Origin: Talinum fruticosum
Lineage: Eukaryota > Streptophyta > Magnoliopsida > Caryophyllales > Talinaceae
DNA length: 64,000 nucleotides
Direction: 5' to 3'
Assembly: GCA_021018815.1 (NCBI GenBank)
Contig: JAITYX010000084.1
Span: 186,001-250,000, forward strand
Part shown: in pieces, positions 1 to 13,329 of the stretch
Layout: every line of letters begins with the position of its first letter
How positions within the stretch are numbered: position 1 is the first letter of the stretch
The notes under the pieces: model-generated
The model's database searches: none
What the model saw: the letters and a program-made list of their open reading frames with translations, nothing else
Told to the model about the DNA's origin: nothing
Program-made: the position numbers and the translations under genes

Positions 1-1886
<1,886 letters not shown>

Positions 1887-1890
1887 GTTG

Positions 1891-1902
1891 TGGTATTAGA
1901 GC
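1891..1902 (+). promoter_or_regulatory. Primer binding site of element A (tRNA-Met type)
   Basis: TGGTATTAGAGC lies a few bases after the LTR end. It differs by one base from the usual plant initiator-Met PBS TGGTATCAGAGC. It would prime minus-strand DNA synthesis. Confidence 0.85.
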
Positions 1903-2700
1903 CGGGTTTAGAAATCACTGTGAGTAATAGGGTTCTAAGGTGTCATGATTTGAACTTTAGGAAAATTATGTTGCTATTATTTCCTTAAGTTGTCGTTTTG
2001 GGACTTGTGTATATAGTGTAGTAAAGGTTGGGTTAATATATATACTTTCGGGTATGCTAATATAAACGATGTAAGTAATGACTCAAGTTGATGACGTGTA
2101 TTCCATATGATTCTAAGTGTTGTAGCTCGTATTAAGTTCATATAATTTGTATTAGATGTATCATGAACCATTTAGGTTGTTTTAAGCCTTAATGTATATT
2201 GGTTGGACTCCGGCGTGTGGCCATTGAGTTGTGTACTTCGAGCGTGTGGCTTGTTGAGTGGTATTGTGGTCTTTATGCGGGGTTTTAAGGCTTTAAGCAT
2301 AGGGGATAGACCATATTACAAACAGAACTCTGCCAAGATTTTTAGAAAATATAAAACTCTTTTAGAAAATTTCCTTTATTACCTTTAAGTTGGAATTAAG
2401 TTGGAAATAGAAAGCAAAACCCGCACTTGAATGAGCCATGGGAGTTCTTTTAATTGAGGATTTCTCAACTGATGAAAATTTTCAGAGTTAAATGATAATC
2501 TAACATATAATTTGGTGTTACATATTATATAAATGCAATGAAAGTAGGAGTTAACTAAGTATATTTTATATTAGAAGTTGTTAACAATTTGTTTCGTAGA
2601 AGAGGGAAAAGAAATTAATTAGGAAAATTTATATTTATATGATTCAACATGTCTTAGCTAGAAAGTAATAACGTAATTTCAAATGTAACTGTAGAGTTAG
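1903..2700 (+). other. Untranslated leader of element A
   Basis: No coding motif is seen. About 2134-2371 is clearly similar to the reverse complement of about 50705-50920 in block J, including the shared words GCGGGGTTTTAAGGC and GAGCGTGTGGCT. J therefore looks like a relative of this gypsy group in minus orientation. Short open frames here look random. Confidence 0.6.
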
Positions 2701-3640
2701 GTAATGATTGAGGACTTGCCGAATAGCCGTTAGAAACTCCTTCCAACTCGCAACAATTCCTTAATGAAACCCAACTTATACCCTTAGAGATTTCCACTGA
2801 TACTATGGACCCAAACTATTGGAGGAACTTGGTGACATAGTTAATGAAAAGGATTCTCCTCCACCTACTTAATCCACTTCTAAGCCTAAGAAGTTAACCG
2901 ACAGAGTGACTCGTCGTAATCCTAAGACTTACGATGGAAAGATTGATACAGATGGAATTAGAAGAATGTATTAGGAGAAAGAAAAGATAGTTGCGGTTGT
3001 TGAGGTACCTAAATGAAAAAAAAATGTGAACATAGGAACATATTATTTAACCGGTGAAGCGGACATTTGGTGGAGTACAATGAAAAACAAATTTCAAGGT
3101 TGTGAGTTCACTTGGGGAAATTTTTTAGAAGAGCTTATAGCTAAATTTTCAACTATAGTTCGGTGACAAAAACAAAAAGAGTTTTTAGAGTTGAAAATGG
3201 ACAACAACATGACGGTAATGCAGCATGCTAGTATAATTTGTGGAGCTATCTAGATAGGATGAAAATGATAAGGTTTGAGGAGGGCTTGGCTTATTACATT
3301 CAACATTAACCCCTTGGCCAACCTATCAAAGATTATCAAAAATTGAACGACGGAGCGAGCAGAAGTGGAACGAGTAAAGAGTGAACTAAGGGCCTTAAAT
3401 CCTGAAAACTCAAAAAGGAAGTGGAATAATATAAGTGAGAGTGTGGTTCAAAATAAGCATGTTACTAGTTTAAATAAGGGTCACTCATCGATTACTTTTG
3501 AACCTCGTAGGAAATATGGCGGAACAAATCATAGCACACCAAATTGTCGAATGAGTAGTAATAATGTATACGGTGCGGTAGAACTAAACATTTAGTAAAT
3601 GCTTGCCCAAGAAGAGAGAAAGTCATAAAGAAGGAAGTTG
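2700..3640 (+). pseudogene. gag: gag of element A, broken
   Basis: Capsid/nucleocapsid protein that would coat the element RNA. A retrotransposon gag domain is recognisable in pieces: RRNPKTYDGK near 2910, then GEADIWWSTMKNKF near 3053-3097 with the usual tryptophan pair, then a stop-broken helix region. A zinc knuckle of form CX2CX4HX4C (CIRCGRTKHLVNAC) is at 3565-3606, with lysine where glycine is usual before the histidine. Several stops and frame changes prevent a continuous protein. The start codon is uncertain. Confidence 0.75.
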
Positions 3641-3699
3641 TTAAGCCCTAATGTCACTATAGGATGAGCAAACACGATAAACAAGAAAAAAAAGCCGCA

Positions 3700-4100
3700 A
3701 TTTTAGGGATGGGACGGTTGTCATTGGTAATCTTTTTCAAAACTCAAAGTCTTTTATGTTTTATTTGATTCATGTGCCACCCATTCATTTATATTTACTC
3801 AAGTTGCCTCTCAATTAAATTCAGAAGATCATAAGGCTGAATAGAGTACCAAATCGAGTTGCCAAATGGAAAAGTGGTAAAAGGCCCAATTCTTTTATCG
3901 GCATGTGCCAAGGTCATATGTGGGGAGTTGTTTCCGTAGATTTAATTTAATTTAATCTGTTGGAATTTAACGTAATTTTAGGAGTGGATTGATTGACAAC
4001 TCATGAGGTGAACATAGATTGTAGAGGTTGAAAGGTTATTTTAAAAGGCCGAGAGAAGGGAAATATGTTTTGGGGTGAAAAAGATACAAAGGAGTATTCC
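3700..4100 (+). pseudogene. pol: Aspartic protease region of element A pol
   Basis: Retropepsin-like protease that would cut the polyprotein. The active-site segment reads FDSCATHSFI from 3764, so the family DSGATHSF has glycine changed to cysteine next to the catalytic aspartate. Downstream, LGVD*LTTHEVNIDCRG near 3980-4025 matches the usual GMDWL...ID.C end of the domain, with the tryptophan codon now a stop. It follows gag and precedes RT as in Ty3/gypsy. Confidence 0.8.
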
Positions 4101-4204
4101 ATAATTTTAGTCCTGAAGGATAGCAAGTTATTAAGGCAGGGTTGTAACAGGTATTTATGTTACTAAGGATGTAAAATAAGGAACAAATATAGATGTTATA
4201 CCTA

Positions 4205-5420
4205 TGGTATGTGAATTTTCGAAGTAATTCCCGATGATTTAGTCGACCTACTTCTTCGAAGGAACATTCATTTTAAAATTCGAAGTAATTCCTCGATGCA
4301 AAATCTATTTCTAAAGTGCCATGTAGGATGACCTCAATCGAACTTAAATAGAACTAAAGGTCAGCTTGATAAGTTATTACAAAAAGGAGTTATTAGGTCA
4401 AATGTGTCACCCTAGGGAGCTTTGGTCTTGTTTGTGAAGAAGAAGGATTGGACTTTGAGACTCTATATGACTTATAGTAAGGTAAACAAGATAACCGTCA
4501 AGAATAAGTATCCTCTATTTTTAATTAATGATTGGTTTGATCAATTACAAGGAGTTAGCATGTTTTACCAACTTGGAATTGAACAAGAGGATATTCTCAA
4601 AACTTACCAATGCACCTGCTGTATTCATGAACCTTAGGAACAAAATTTTCAGGACTTATGTGGATATGTTTGTTGTGATATTTATTGATGATATTCTTAT
4701 ATACACTAAGGATAAGAGAGAATATGACGATGAGATGGGAATAGCGCTGCAAACTTTGAGAGGACATTTTTAGGCCACGTTGTTTCGAAGGAAGGGATTA
4801 AGGTCGATCCTTATAAGGTAAAGATAGTAAGTGAATGGCCCGAGACTAACTAATGTTGCGAAGTAAGAAGTTTTCCTGGTTTGGTAGGTTACTATTTGGG
4901 TTTTGTACATGATTTTTCAAAAATAGCATCACCACTAACCAATTTGTTAAAGAAAACAACGAAATTTCAGTGGTCGAATAAACGTAGGGACGCCCTTCGA
5001 AGTGGAAAAAATGGTTAACCACAACTCCTATTCTTACCTTACTAGTAGAAGGTAAAGAGTATACCATCTACAGTGATGCCTTTAAAAATGAGTTAGGATA
5101 TGTGATAATGCAGGATGACAAGGTCATATCTTATGCATCCCGCCAACGCAAATCATATGAAAAGAATTATCCTACTCATGATTTGGAGTTGGCTACCGTT
5201 GTGTTTGCTTTAAAAGTTTGGAGACATTACCTATATGGGGTGCCATGCGAGATTTATGTAGACCATCAAAGCTTCAAATACATTGTTACCCAAAAAGAGA
5301 TTAATCTGAGGTAATGCCACCGATTGGAGTTACTTAAGGATTATGATTTACAAATACTATATCACTCAGAAAAGCGAATGTTGTGGCGGATGCATTAAGT
5401 AGGAAGATACAACACAATTT
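4205..5420 (+). pseudogene. pol: Reverse transcriptase and RNase H of element A pol
   Basis: Copies element RNA to DNA and degrades the RNA strand. RT motifs in order: [38 protein letters not shown], then an internal deletion between about 4600 and 4610 that removes the central palm strands, then the active site FIDDILIY (4681 on). GHVVSKEGIKVDP near 4770 marks the RT end. RNase H follows: [31 protein letters not shown]-like VDHQSFKY and ADALSRK at 5383. Frameshifts and stops split it into at least five frames. Confidence 0.88.
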
Positions 5421-5639
5421 GAATACAATAACGGTAACTCAGTGCAACCATTTTGTAAGGCATCTACAAACTGGGTATCGAGTTAGTCTCATGTGGAAAA
5501 ACAAAGGGATTCCTTGTAACAATAGAGGTACAACCAACTATAATGAAGGGACAACTAGGCCAAAATGATAAAGTCGGGTTAGAAAGGGGTAAGAAAAATA
5601 TTAAAAAAGGGGGAAATTTTCCTAGTTTGGTAATACATG

Positions 5640-6440
5640 ATAATGGAACCTTGAGGTTTCAGAATCAGTTATATGTGTCAAACAAAGATGAATTAGAAAG
5701 CAAAATTCTTGAGGAAGCTCATAGTACATGATACTCGGCACACCCAGGAGGAACAAAAATATGTTGAGACTTGAAGCAATATTTTTGGTAAATTAATATG
5801 AAAAGGGATATCACAGAACATGTGGATAAGTGCTTGACTTGTCAAATGGTAAAGGTCGGACATCAACATCCTATAGGCGAGTTGAGACTTTTAAAGATTC
5901 TTACCTAAAAATGGGATTCAATTTCAATGGACTTTGTCATGGAATCACCTCTTATTGCTTCAAAGAAAAATGTTGCTTGGGTGATTGTTGATCGACTTAC
6001 TAAATCTGCATATTTTACACCAAGACATAACACATGGAAGATAGAAAAACTAACACAATTATACATTAAAGAAGTTGTTGGGTTACATGAAACACCTAAG
6101 CACATCATATTTGTTCGGGACAACAGTTCTAAGCGCGTTTCTAGCAAGTTCTATAGTGAGTCTGTATGGACTAAACTAAATTTTAGTAATTCATATCACC
6201 TTCAAATAGATGGGCAAATTGAAAGAGTGAATCAAATATTGGAAGATATGCTGAGAGCATGTGTACTCGACTTTCAAGGGAAATTGGAAGATAATTTGTC
6301 TTTTGTGGAATTCTCCTATAATAACAGTTATTATGCAACTATTAAAATGGTTTCCTTTGAAGCATTGTACTTAAGGAAATTGCAGAACCTTGTGGTGTTG
6401 GAATGAGTCGAATGAAGCATTGATGATAGACCCTGAGTTG
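5640..6440 (+). pseudogene. pol: Integrase of element A pol
   Basis: Would insert the cDNA into chromosomes. The HHCC zinc region is visible as AHPGGTK and then CLTCQMVK near 5835. The catalytic core gives SMDFV (about 5925), VRDNSSKRVSSKFY (second aspartate, about 6115) and QIDGQIERVNQILEDML with the glutamate near 6225. The longest open segment is 5927-6406, 159 codons, from an internal methionine rather than a true start. The tail RKLQNL corresponds to the EAPYGRKCR segment typical of Tekay-type integrases. Confidence 0.88.
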
Positions 6441-6559
6441 ATCCAAGAAACAGTGGAAAATGTTAGGAAGATTTAAGAACCCATCAAGGAAACGCAATGT
6501 CAACAAAAGAGCTATACAAATAAAAGTGTTTTTGAAAGTGCCCCAGTAAAAGGAGTCGG

Positions 6560-6960
6560 AGATTTAATGTTAAGAAAAAATTAAGTCGTAGATATGTTGA
6601 ACAAGTATGAGATTATGGAGAAGTTTAATCTAGTGGCCTATAGGTTATTTGTCATATGAACTCGAACATGTGAATAACATCTTCCATATTTAGCAACTGA
6701 GGAAGTGTGTATATAATCCAAGCCATAATTTTGTGACAAAGCTACTAAAAATCACTGAGAATTTAATATGTGACGAGCATCCAAGTGCAAAAGTTGGATT
6801 ATACGGTCCGGAACCTCCGTTATAAGAGCATTCCTTCGGTTAAAGTCCTGTGGGTTAACCATACCTCATAGGAAGTCACATGGAAAATTGAGGAAAATAT
6901 GAGAAATAAATATCCCCACTTGTTTTTAAGGTTAGACTCAAACTTTATTTCCAAATTTAC
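6560..6960 (+). pseudogene. pol: Integrase C-terminus and chromodomain relic of element A
   Basis: VAYRLF near 6635 followed by VNNIFHI*QLRKCVYNP near 6670-6720 is the usual pre-chromodomain sequence VHNVFHVSxLRKC. The chromodomain itself survives as IPSVKVLWVNHTS*EVTWKIEENMRNKYPHLF-like wording near 6833-6930, read with one stop. Chromodomains steer integration to histone-marked chromatin, which fits this heterochromatic setting. Domain assignment is by eye. Confidence 0.75.
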
Positions 6961-6984
6961 AAGTTTTGATGAAGAAACTTATTT

Positions 6985-6997
6985 TAAGGGGGAAGAC
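6985..6997 (+). promoter_or_regulatory. Polypurine tract of element A
   Basis: AAGGGGGAAGAC directly precedes the TGTAACA start of the 3' LTR. It is the expected plus-strand primer site. Confidence 0.85.
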
Positions 6998-7342
6998 TGT
7001 AACAGCTTTAGCCTAACCCCCATTACTCATTTTACTAATTAAGATTTATAAAGTCAAGCGCACGCACTTCAATTCGAAATTTAAATTATTTTTTTGAGTG
7101 TCACGCTGCTAAGACAACAAAGTGGCCTTCAACGGGAATTTCATAATAATAAATGTAAATCCACACATATGTTGAAAGTATGAATTGAGAAATTTAAGTA
7201 CATATATAATAAACATAAATGTGAAGGTATTTGATAATAGGGTGGTTGAATATTATATTTTAAATGAATCATGGTATTTAAAATTGATCGTATGATTTAT
7301 ATATATACCAAATCACTAAATTGAAATAAATTAATTTTTAGT

Positions 7343-7346
<4 letters not shown>

Positions 7347-7428
<82 letters not shown>
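7347..7428. repeat. (AT)n microsatellite
   Basis: About 40 uninterrupted AT units near the start of the 3' LTR of element A. The matching part of the 5' LTR lies outside the window. Confidence 0.98.
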
Positions 7429-7433
<5 letters not shown>

Positions 7434-8586
7434 TTTGCATTAAAAACATAAAGGAATAAAATTATAAATTAGAATTAGGGAACATAAGTGATGATTATTA
7501 TTGTGAAATTTTAATGAAGAATTTACAACAGTAAAAAGACCCAATTATTTTTCTGAGTTAGAGATTATTTGGGCTTGGAAGGAGCTGATTTTAAAAGGAC
7601 AACAAAAAAATCAGGACATTCTGGAATGTTTAAGAAGGGTAAAAGAAAATCAGCTTCAAATTGGTTCCAAAAGCATGAACCAATTCATTTTCCCTCAAGT
7701 TTCTCTCTCTTCCCGTTGCCCTTGCCTTTGCCTCGCTGCTATCTCGCTTTGTCCAGCTACCATCACCACAACCAAGAGCTTCGCCGACGCCGTCAGTGCT
7801 TGCCGGAGCTCAGCCACACCACCATCAACACTTTCCTCCTCTTAGCTTCCATCTTTTGGACCTTGAAGGTGAAACCTTAAACTCAATTTTCATCTCTATT
7901 CATTATTTACTTGTTCATTTTAGTTAATAATTGAATTGTATGGGTTTAAAAAGATATTTCGATGTAAATTTAAAGGTGGATGGTGAAAATTTTAATTGAT
8001 GTAAATAGTTGTGGTTTGTTGTTCTTGGTGAAAGGATTGTAAGTTGGTAGTGTATGATTGTGAATGGGTTGTTAATCAAGATTTAGGGAAATAAATTTGA
8101 GTTGTTGTACTATAATTTTGTATAAATTAGTTGTCTCTAGTTATTTGTTGATGTGATTTTGTTGAAAGAAAGATTAGTTTCGGTTGAAGGAAAAATGATA
8201 CATGTGAGCTTGAAGTTAAATAGATATTGAGTTAAAAAGGATCTATATATAAATTTGAGAAGACTAATTAAGTTAAGGATATATATTAAAGTGGAAAAGG
8301 AGTGTATAGTGTGGTTGATTAATTTAGTAACGTAAGTTTGTAGGTTATATATTTGAGCAAATTTAGTGGTCCCTAATTATATATGAATGTGGATTTTGTT
8401 GAGCAAAAAGATTCGTATAAGTTTAGATTAGTGTGTTTTGAATTACGTGGAATTTGAGTAAATTAGTTAATTTGTTTAGTAAATTAATTAATTTGTGGAA
8501 TAGATGATAAAATGAGGTGAAAGGTAACTTAATGCATAGGATTGAAAGTAAGATTTAGGTTCGACATAATTAATTGAGTTTAATCG

Positions 8587-8666
<80 letters not shown>
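8587..8666. repeat. (ATA)n microsatellite
   Basis: Plain ATA array of about 80 bp in the 3' LTR of element A, at the same LTR position as the inverted array 862-1050. Confidence 0.97.
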
Positions 8667-8670
<4 letters not shown>

Positions 8671-9919
8671 AGTTAGAATCATATTTTTGTATGCTAAACA
8701 AGTTTCAATATTGAAAGTATAAACAAAATTTCAAAATGAAAATATTGTGATATAAGTTAATTAACAAATCAAAATCATTTAAAAATCAACGAAACTAGCT
8801 TAACCAATTTTTTGTAAAGTAAATTATAAGCATTATGCGAATTTAATTATCGTTAATATTGCAATAGAACTTAAATTTAAAGTTATTAATAATAAAGACC
8901 TATTTGAAATAGCAACCGGGCCACTATTATCGTCGATGAGCCACTAAATTTTTATTTCGTAAAGGGGAGGAAAACATTTTAAATTAAGGTACGTTCATTG
9001 CCTATACCTTTCGAAAATTCACAAGTTTCGAGCAAATCTCAAATGTCTTGTATATATATATAACTAATAATGAATCATTTCCAAATCAAGTTTTGTAACC
9101 TAATTATGTGGTCCTTGATTAGTTATCGCTTATCAATTATCAATTATCCGGGCTTACGCCCTTCAATTCCACCCGCGGCTTCAGCTCGGGTTCTCGGTCA
9201 GCCCGGGAGGTATGCACCTTATTCAAAGATCGCATAAATTATACAAGGGGTTTCTCTTCCAAATAGTAAATGGCAAGCAAGATTTACTCATATTCTCTCC
9301 CATTTGATTTCGAACTAAAATGAATTGAAATGCGCGCGCTCAATCAAAACGTTTTCAAAACAATTTGACTGTGCAGGAATGTTCATACTGAGTTTCGACA
9401 CATTCTTCAAAATATTTTACTGTTTTTGTTTTAGGGAAAACATCTGTGAACAATTAATTACCTAACAAGTCCGACGAAGGCAAAACATAGCTCGACATGT
9501 TGTATTTATGGTTCCGAACGTGTTTACGGGCTCATAGTGATTGCACCTCAACTGCGGCTTGGAATTAATTGTGGAGATCATTAGATTTTGCGTAAATTCT
9601 CATGTTAAACAAGTACATGAGATTGTATTAAAGTATATGCATGCAAGCCACTAAATTATAATTTGGGTCTTGTTTAAATATGATATGTGGCTTAACTAAT
9701 TGGGTTGCAAATACTTATCGTTATCGGGACCCAACCAACATGTAACATTTACAAATGCAAATTGTATTTTATTTTATTTTGTTCACTTAGCCTAGTCCTA
9801 TTCTTAAGACGGCGATAACGTCTCCGATCGTTACTTTCCACTGGGACCATACATAATACTCTCTAATTAGGGATTATTAGGTAATGGTGATTAGGGTGTT
9901 ACGATTGATAAACCCCAAA

Positions 9920-10223
9920 AGGTTAAGATCAGGAAAACACTGGATCTAGAAGAGCTGAAGAAATTCACATCACTCCTTACAGAGTTCATAGATGTCTTTA
10001 CATGGCCCTACAAAGACATTCGAGGGATAGATCCAAATATAGCAGAGCATAAAATTCCACTTTACGAAGACGCCAAGCCGGTTAAACGAAGCTAAGAAGG
10101 ATGAAACCTAAGTGGGCTTGAAGATTAAGGAAGAGGTTTAGAAACAGTTATAGGTTAGGTTTATCAAGGTAGTTTACTATCCTTAATGGGTAGCAAATAT
10201 AGTGTCTGGTTCCGAAGAAAGAT
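9920..10223 (+). pseudogene. pol: Reverse transcriptase of element T, N-terminal piece
   Basis: One frame reads LDLEELKKFTSLLTEFID then VFTWPYKDIRGIDPNIAEH, then IPLYEDAKPVKRS, the usual lead-in to Tat-type RT; later VANIV and PKKD appear after frame changes. It stops inside the PKKDGK motif at 10223, where S1 is inserted. Stop codons at about 10095 and later show decay. Confidence 0.85.
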
Positions 10224-10438
10224 TGAAGGTTTGCTATTGGAGAGTCTAAGTCACCCTAAAAGGGGTGAATAGGGTGATGAGGAAATTTTAACAAACTTAG
10301 AGACTTTAAGCTTGAAAAGAATGAACAAGTGAATCTCGGTCTAGATTGGTCTCGGAAATGTATACTCATAGAAATACGTGGAAACCCTCCCGGGGTAGAA
10401 AACCACGAGACGGGGCTAATCTAAGCACCAAGTCGGAT
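10224..10438 (-). repeat. 3' LTR of S1, only its terminal 215 bp
   Basis: Matches 14882 to about 15097 of the S1 5' LTR, including the terminal TGAAGGTTTG and the GTGAATAGGGTGAT segment. Homology stops near 10438, where RNase H sequence begins, marking an internal deletion that removed most of this LTR. Confidence 0.9.
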
Positions 10439-11490
10439 CATACACCAAGATTCTAAGTCCCTGCAAGATATCTAAAAATTCTCTTCACCACGAGTTAGAT
10501 GTGATTCTTTTGGATTAGCTTGGAATCTTGCACACGGACATATGCTAAACACAATCTCCGGCCTACTTGGATGTGAGATATAGCAGAGATCCAATCATAC
10601 CTCTATAGAGTCTCCGATCTACTCGCTTTACCTTTTTCATCTCGAGTTCGGCTTCATGCTCGCTACTCATGGGTGTTGCTGCATGTTTCACATCTTGAAG
10701 CTTGCACATCTTCAGCAATTCCTTGGTATACTTAGATTGATAGACATAGATGCCATCATTACCTTGTCCGATTTGTAGACCAAGAAAGAAATTGAGCTAT
10801 CCCATCATGCTCATTTAGAACTCCTTTCTCATCAACTCATAAAATTCTCGACATAGATTTTCATTAGTAGGTACAAAAATTATATGATCAACATAAGTCT
10901 CGAGCAATAAGAAAGTCTCTCCCCTTGGTTTCTATGAAAAGAGTTTTGTCAATCTGACCTTTTTGAAGTTATTTTCAACCAAGAAACGACTCGAGTCTTG
11001 TATACCAAGCTCTAAGAGCTTGTTTAAGACCATATAGAGCTTTTTGCAATTTGAAAAGATGATTTGGAAATTTTGAGTTTTCAAATCTAGGGGGTTGCTC
11101 AATATAGACTTCCTCTTGAATAAATCTATTTAGAAAAGCACATTTGACATCCATTTGATACAACTTAATATTCATGCTTGATGCAAATGCTAAGAGGATT
11201 CTAATTACTTTTATCCTAAGCAACCGGTGCAAAGGTTTCCCCACAATCAATCCCTTCTTCTTGATGGTAACCTTAAGCCACAAGTCTAGCCTTATTTCGA
11301 CTATCAACCTATCCTTTTCCTGTTTGTTCTTGAAGACCCATTTGGTTCCTATAACTGGGTGGTCGGGAGGTCGTTTGGTTAATGTCCGGACTTGGTTTTT
11401 CACAAATTGATTAATTTCCTCTTGCATGGCCTCTACCCAATCAGGTTCATTTAGGGCCTCTAGTGCATTTCGGGTTCAGTTAATGATATG
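10439..11490 (-). pseudogene. pol: Reverse transcriptase (and start of RNase H) of S1
   Basis: Minus frame 11427-10975 reads [51 protein letters not shown] and LYGLKQALRAWY, the classic Ty1/copia RT series. The active site at 10895-10884 reads YVDH instead of YVDD, so catalysis is lost. Further stops follow. The left end, 10439 to about 10520, is the beginning of RNase H and is cut by the deletion. Confidence 0.88.
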
Positions 11491-11779
11491 AATGCAGTGA
11501 ATGCACATAGATTCTGCAAAGAAGAACAAGTTCTTACCCCATGTTGATGTCGGACAAAATGTTCTCGAGTGGGTGACTCGAAGAATATTTGAATGCTTTA
11601 CCTATTTTCTCGTTTACCGGGTTTGTTGGTTGTACTTGGTTGATCTTCGATAGTCCGAGCTTGCTGAGTTTGCTCATTTGCTAGTCCTTCAGACATTATG
11701 AGCGAGATCATGAGCTGGTTCGATCCGAGTCATGATGTTCGAGTTGCCTCATTCCGAGACGTTTTCTTTTGACTTTTTC

Positions 11780-12720
11780 TTAGCTCAGCCTTCAGCAATA
11801 TCATCTTCATCTCGACTGAGTTTTAGATCCGAGAAGTTTGATTTACTTGTTTTTCCCTGATCAATCTCATCAAACATAAGGTGCATGCTTTCTTCCACTT
11901 TGTTAGTTATTTTATTAAAGACACGATATGATTTATTGTGATATGAGTAACCTAGAAAGATACCTTCATCTCGACCGAGTATCATACTTGGTCGAGTGAT
12001 CCTTACCATTATTGTGAACAAAACACTTATATCCAAAGGGTTTGAAGTATGAGATGTTGGGCTTCTTTCCCTTGTAGAGCTCGTATAAAGTTTTCTTTAA
12101 TATGGGTCCGATGAAGCATCTGTTCAATGTGTATTTTGCTCGTTGACGGACTCAACCCAAAAATAGTAAGGTAGATCATGCTCAATCGTCATTGTCTTTC
12201 CTATTTCTTCAAGAGTTCGGTTCTTTCTCTCAACTACCCCATTCCGTTGAGGGTTTCTAGGTGCTGAGAAGTTGTGAGAGATACCATTCTTGTCGCGAAC
12301 CGTGTAAATTCTTAGTCGTTGAACTCCTCGCCACTGGTCGAATTCTTATGATCCGAGTCCGAGACTCTATTTGAATTTTCCTCGCAGAGCTTGCTGAACT
12401 CTTTGAAGGCTTCATTTTTGTTCTTGAGAAAACAAACACAGGTAAATTGTGAATAATCATCAACAATAACAAGTACATATGATTTACCTTTGAGACTCTT
12501 CAGAGAGATTTCAGCACATAAATCCATGTGAACTAATTCAAACACTTTGGATGTGGAAATAGTCTTAGAGGTTCGAAAGATGATCCGACCTCGTTTCCCT
12601 TTTGTGCATGCTTCATAGATTTTATCTTTCTTATATGAACAGTTCGGTAAACCCCTAACTAAACCATGAGATGTAAGATTTTTTATAGTGTGTATGCTAA
12701 CATGATCTAGTCTATGATGC
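11780..12720 (-). pseudogene. pol: Integrase of S1
   Basis: Minus strand from about 12720: a pre-integrase zinc region with decayed residues, then LVHMDLCAEISLKS (first aspartate), VIVDDYSQFTCVCFLKNKNEAFKEF, DHKNSTSGEEFND (second aspartate region) and a VVERKNRTLEE segment near 12220-12240 carrying the catalytic glutamate. YRVFNKITNKVEESMH and VMFDEID-like wording (11785-12036) form the C-terminal part. Integrase before RT confirms Ty1/copia order. Confidence 0.85.
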
Positions 12721-12879
12721 CATGTTCATCACGCAATGATGCTTTTAAACAAGATAAATTCTGACTTGGATAAGAAAGGGATATAGTATAGGTATTTCCC
12801 GATCTCTTACCCGAGAGTTTAGACTTTTTGGTAGTTGCATCAAAGATATAGTAGTTGGTTTGAGTGAATCTTACCTCTT

Positions 12880-13080
12880 GACCTTTGTCACATAATTAAG
12901 AGATGCTGAGCAAATTGTACTTCAATCCCTTCACAAGATAGACTAGGCTGACCAGGTTGTCTCATTTGCCAATCTTGCCAATTCTAACTATCTTGCCCTT
13001 ACTATCATCTCCAAAAGTGACTTTACCTCCTTTGAAATCTTTTAACTCATAAATGAGTCTTGAATCTCCTAACCCTTCTC
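12880..13080 (-). pseudogene. pol: Protease region of S1, active site missing
   Basis: Minus strand reads ELKDFKGGKVTFGDDSKG, then KIV.IGKIGK and LVYLVKGLKYNLL, matching the copia protease of copies S2 and S7. The DSGCSRHM segment expected just upstream is deleted, so no active protease could be made. Confidence 0.8.
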
Positions 13081-13329
13081 ACTTCCTCTAACGAACCTAA
13101 TAACTCCCTTTATCGCGATCCTTTTTGAGGAAGAAGACTCTTGGGAACCTGAGTTTGTGTCTCTTTCTTTTGAAAATCTTTTCTTTTATAAATAGGTGGA
13201 GAGGGTTTTCTCCTATAAACTGGTTTGGGCTCAGTCCTCTTTTCATTCTTATGAATAGGACCATGCTTAGCCTTCCTAAACTTCATAGTTCTGGAATCCT
13301 TTTTGAAAAGATTTGAGTAGGTATTAGAT

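Larger units (their letters stand above)
6998..9903 (+). repeat. 3' LTR of element A
   Basis: Begins TGTAACAG after the PPT and ends GTTACG, the position matched in the 5' LTR, giving about 2.9 kb. It contains an (AT)n array and an (AAT)n array. It retains about 0.4 kb (8767-9187) missing from the 5' copy. The open frame at 7569-7880 lies wholly inside the LTR, extends into repeat sequence present in both LTRs, and is not regarded as a gene. Confidence 0.9.

Noticed and set aside
7569..7880. 103-codon plus frame MGLEGADFKRTT...
   Set aside because: Lies wholly in the 3' LTR of element A. Its second half is in the 5' LTR too, and no domain is seen.
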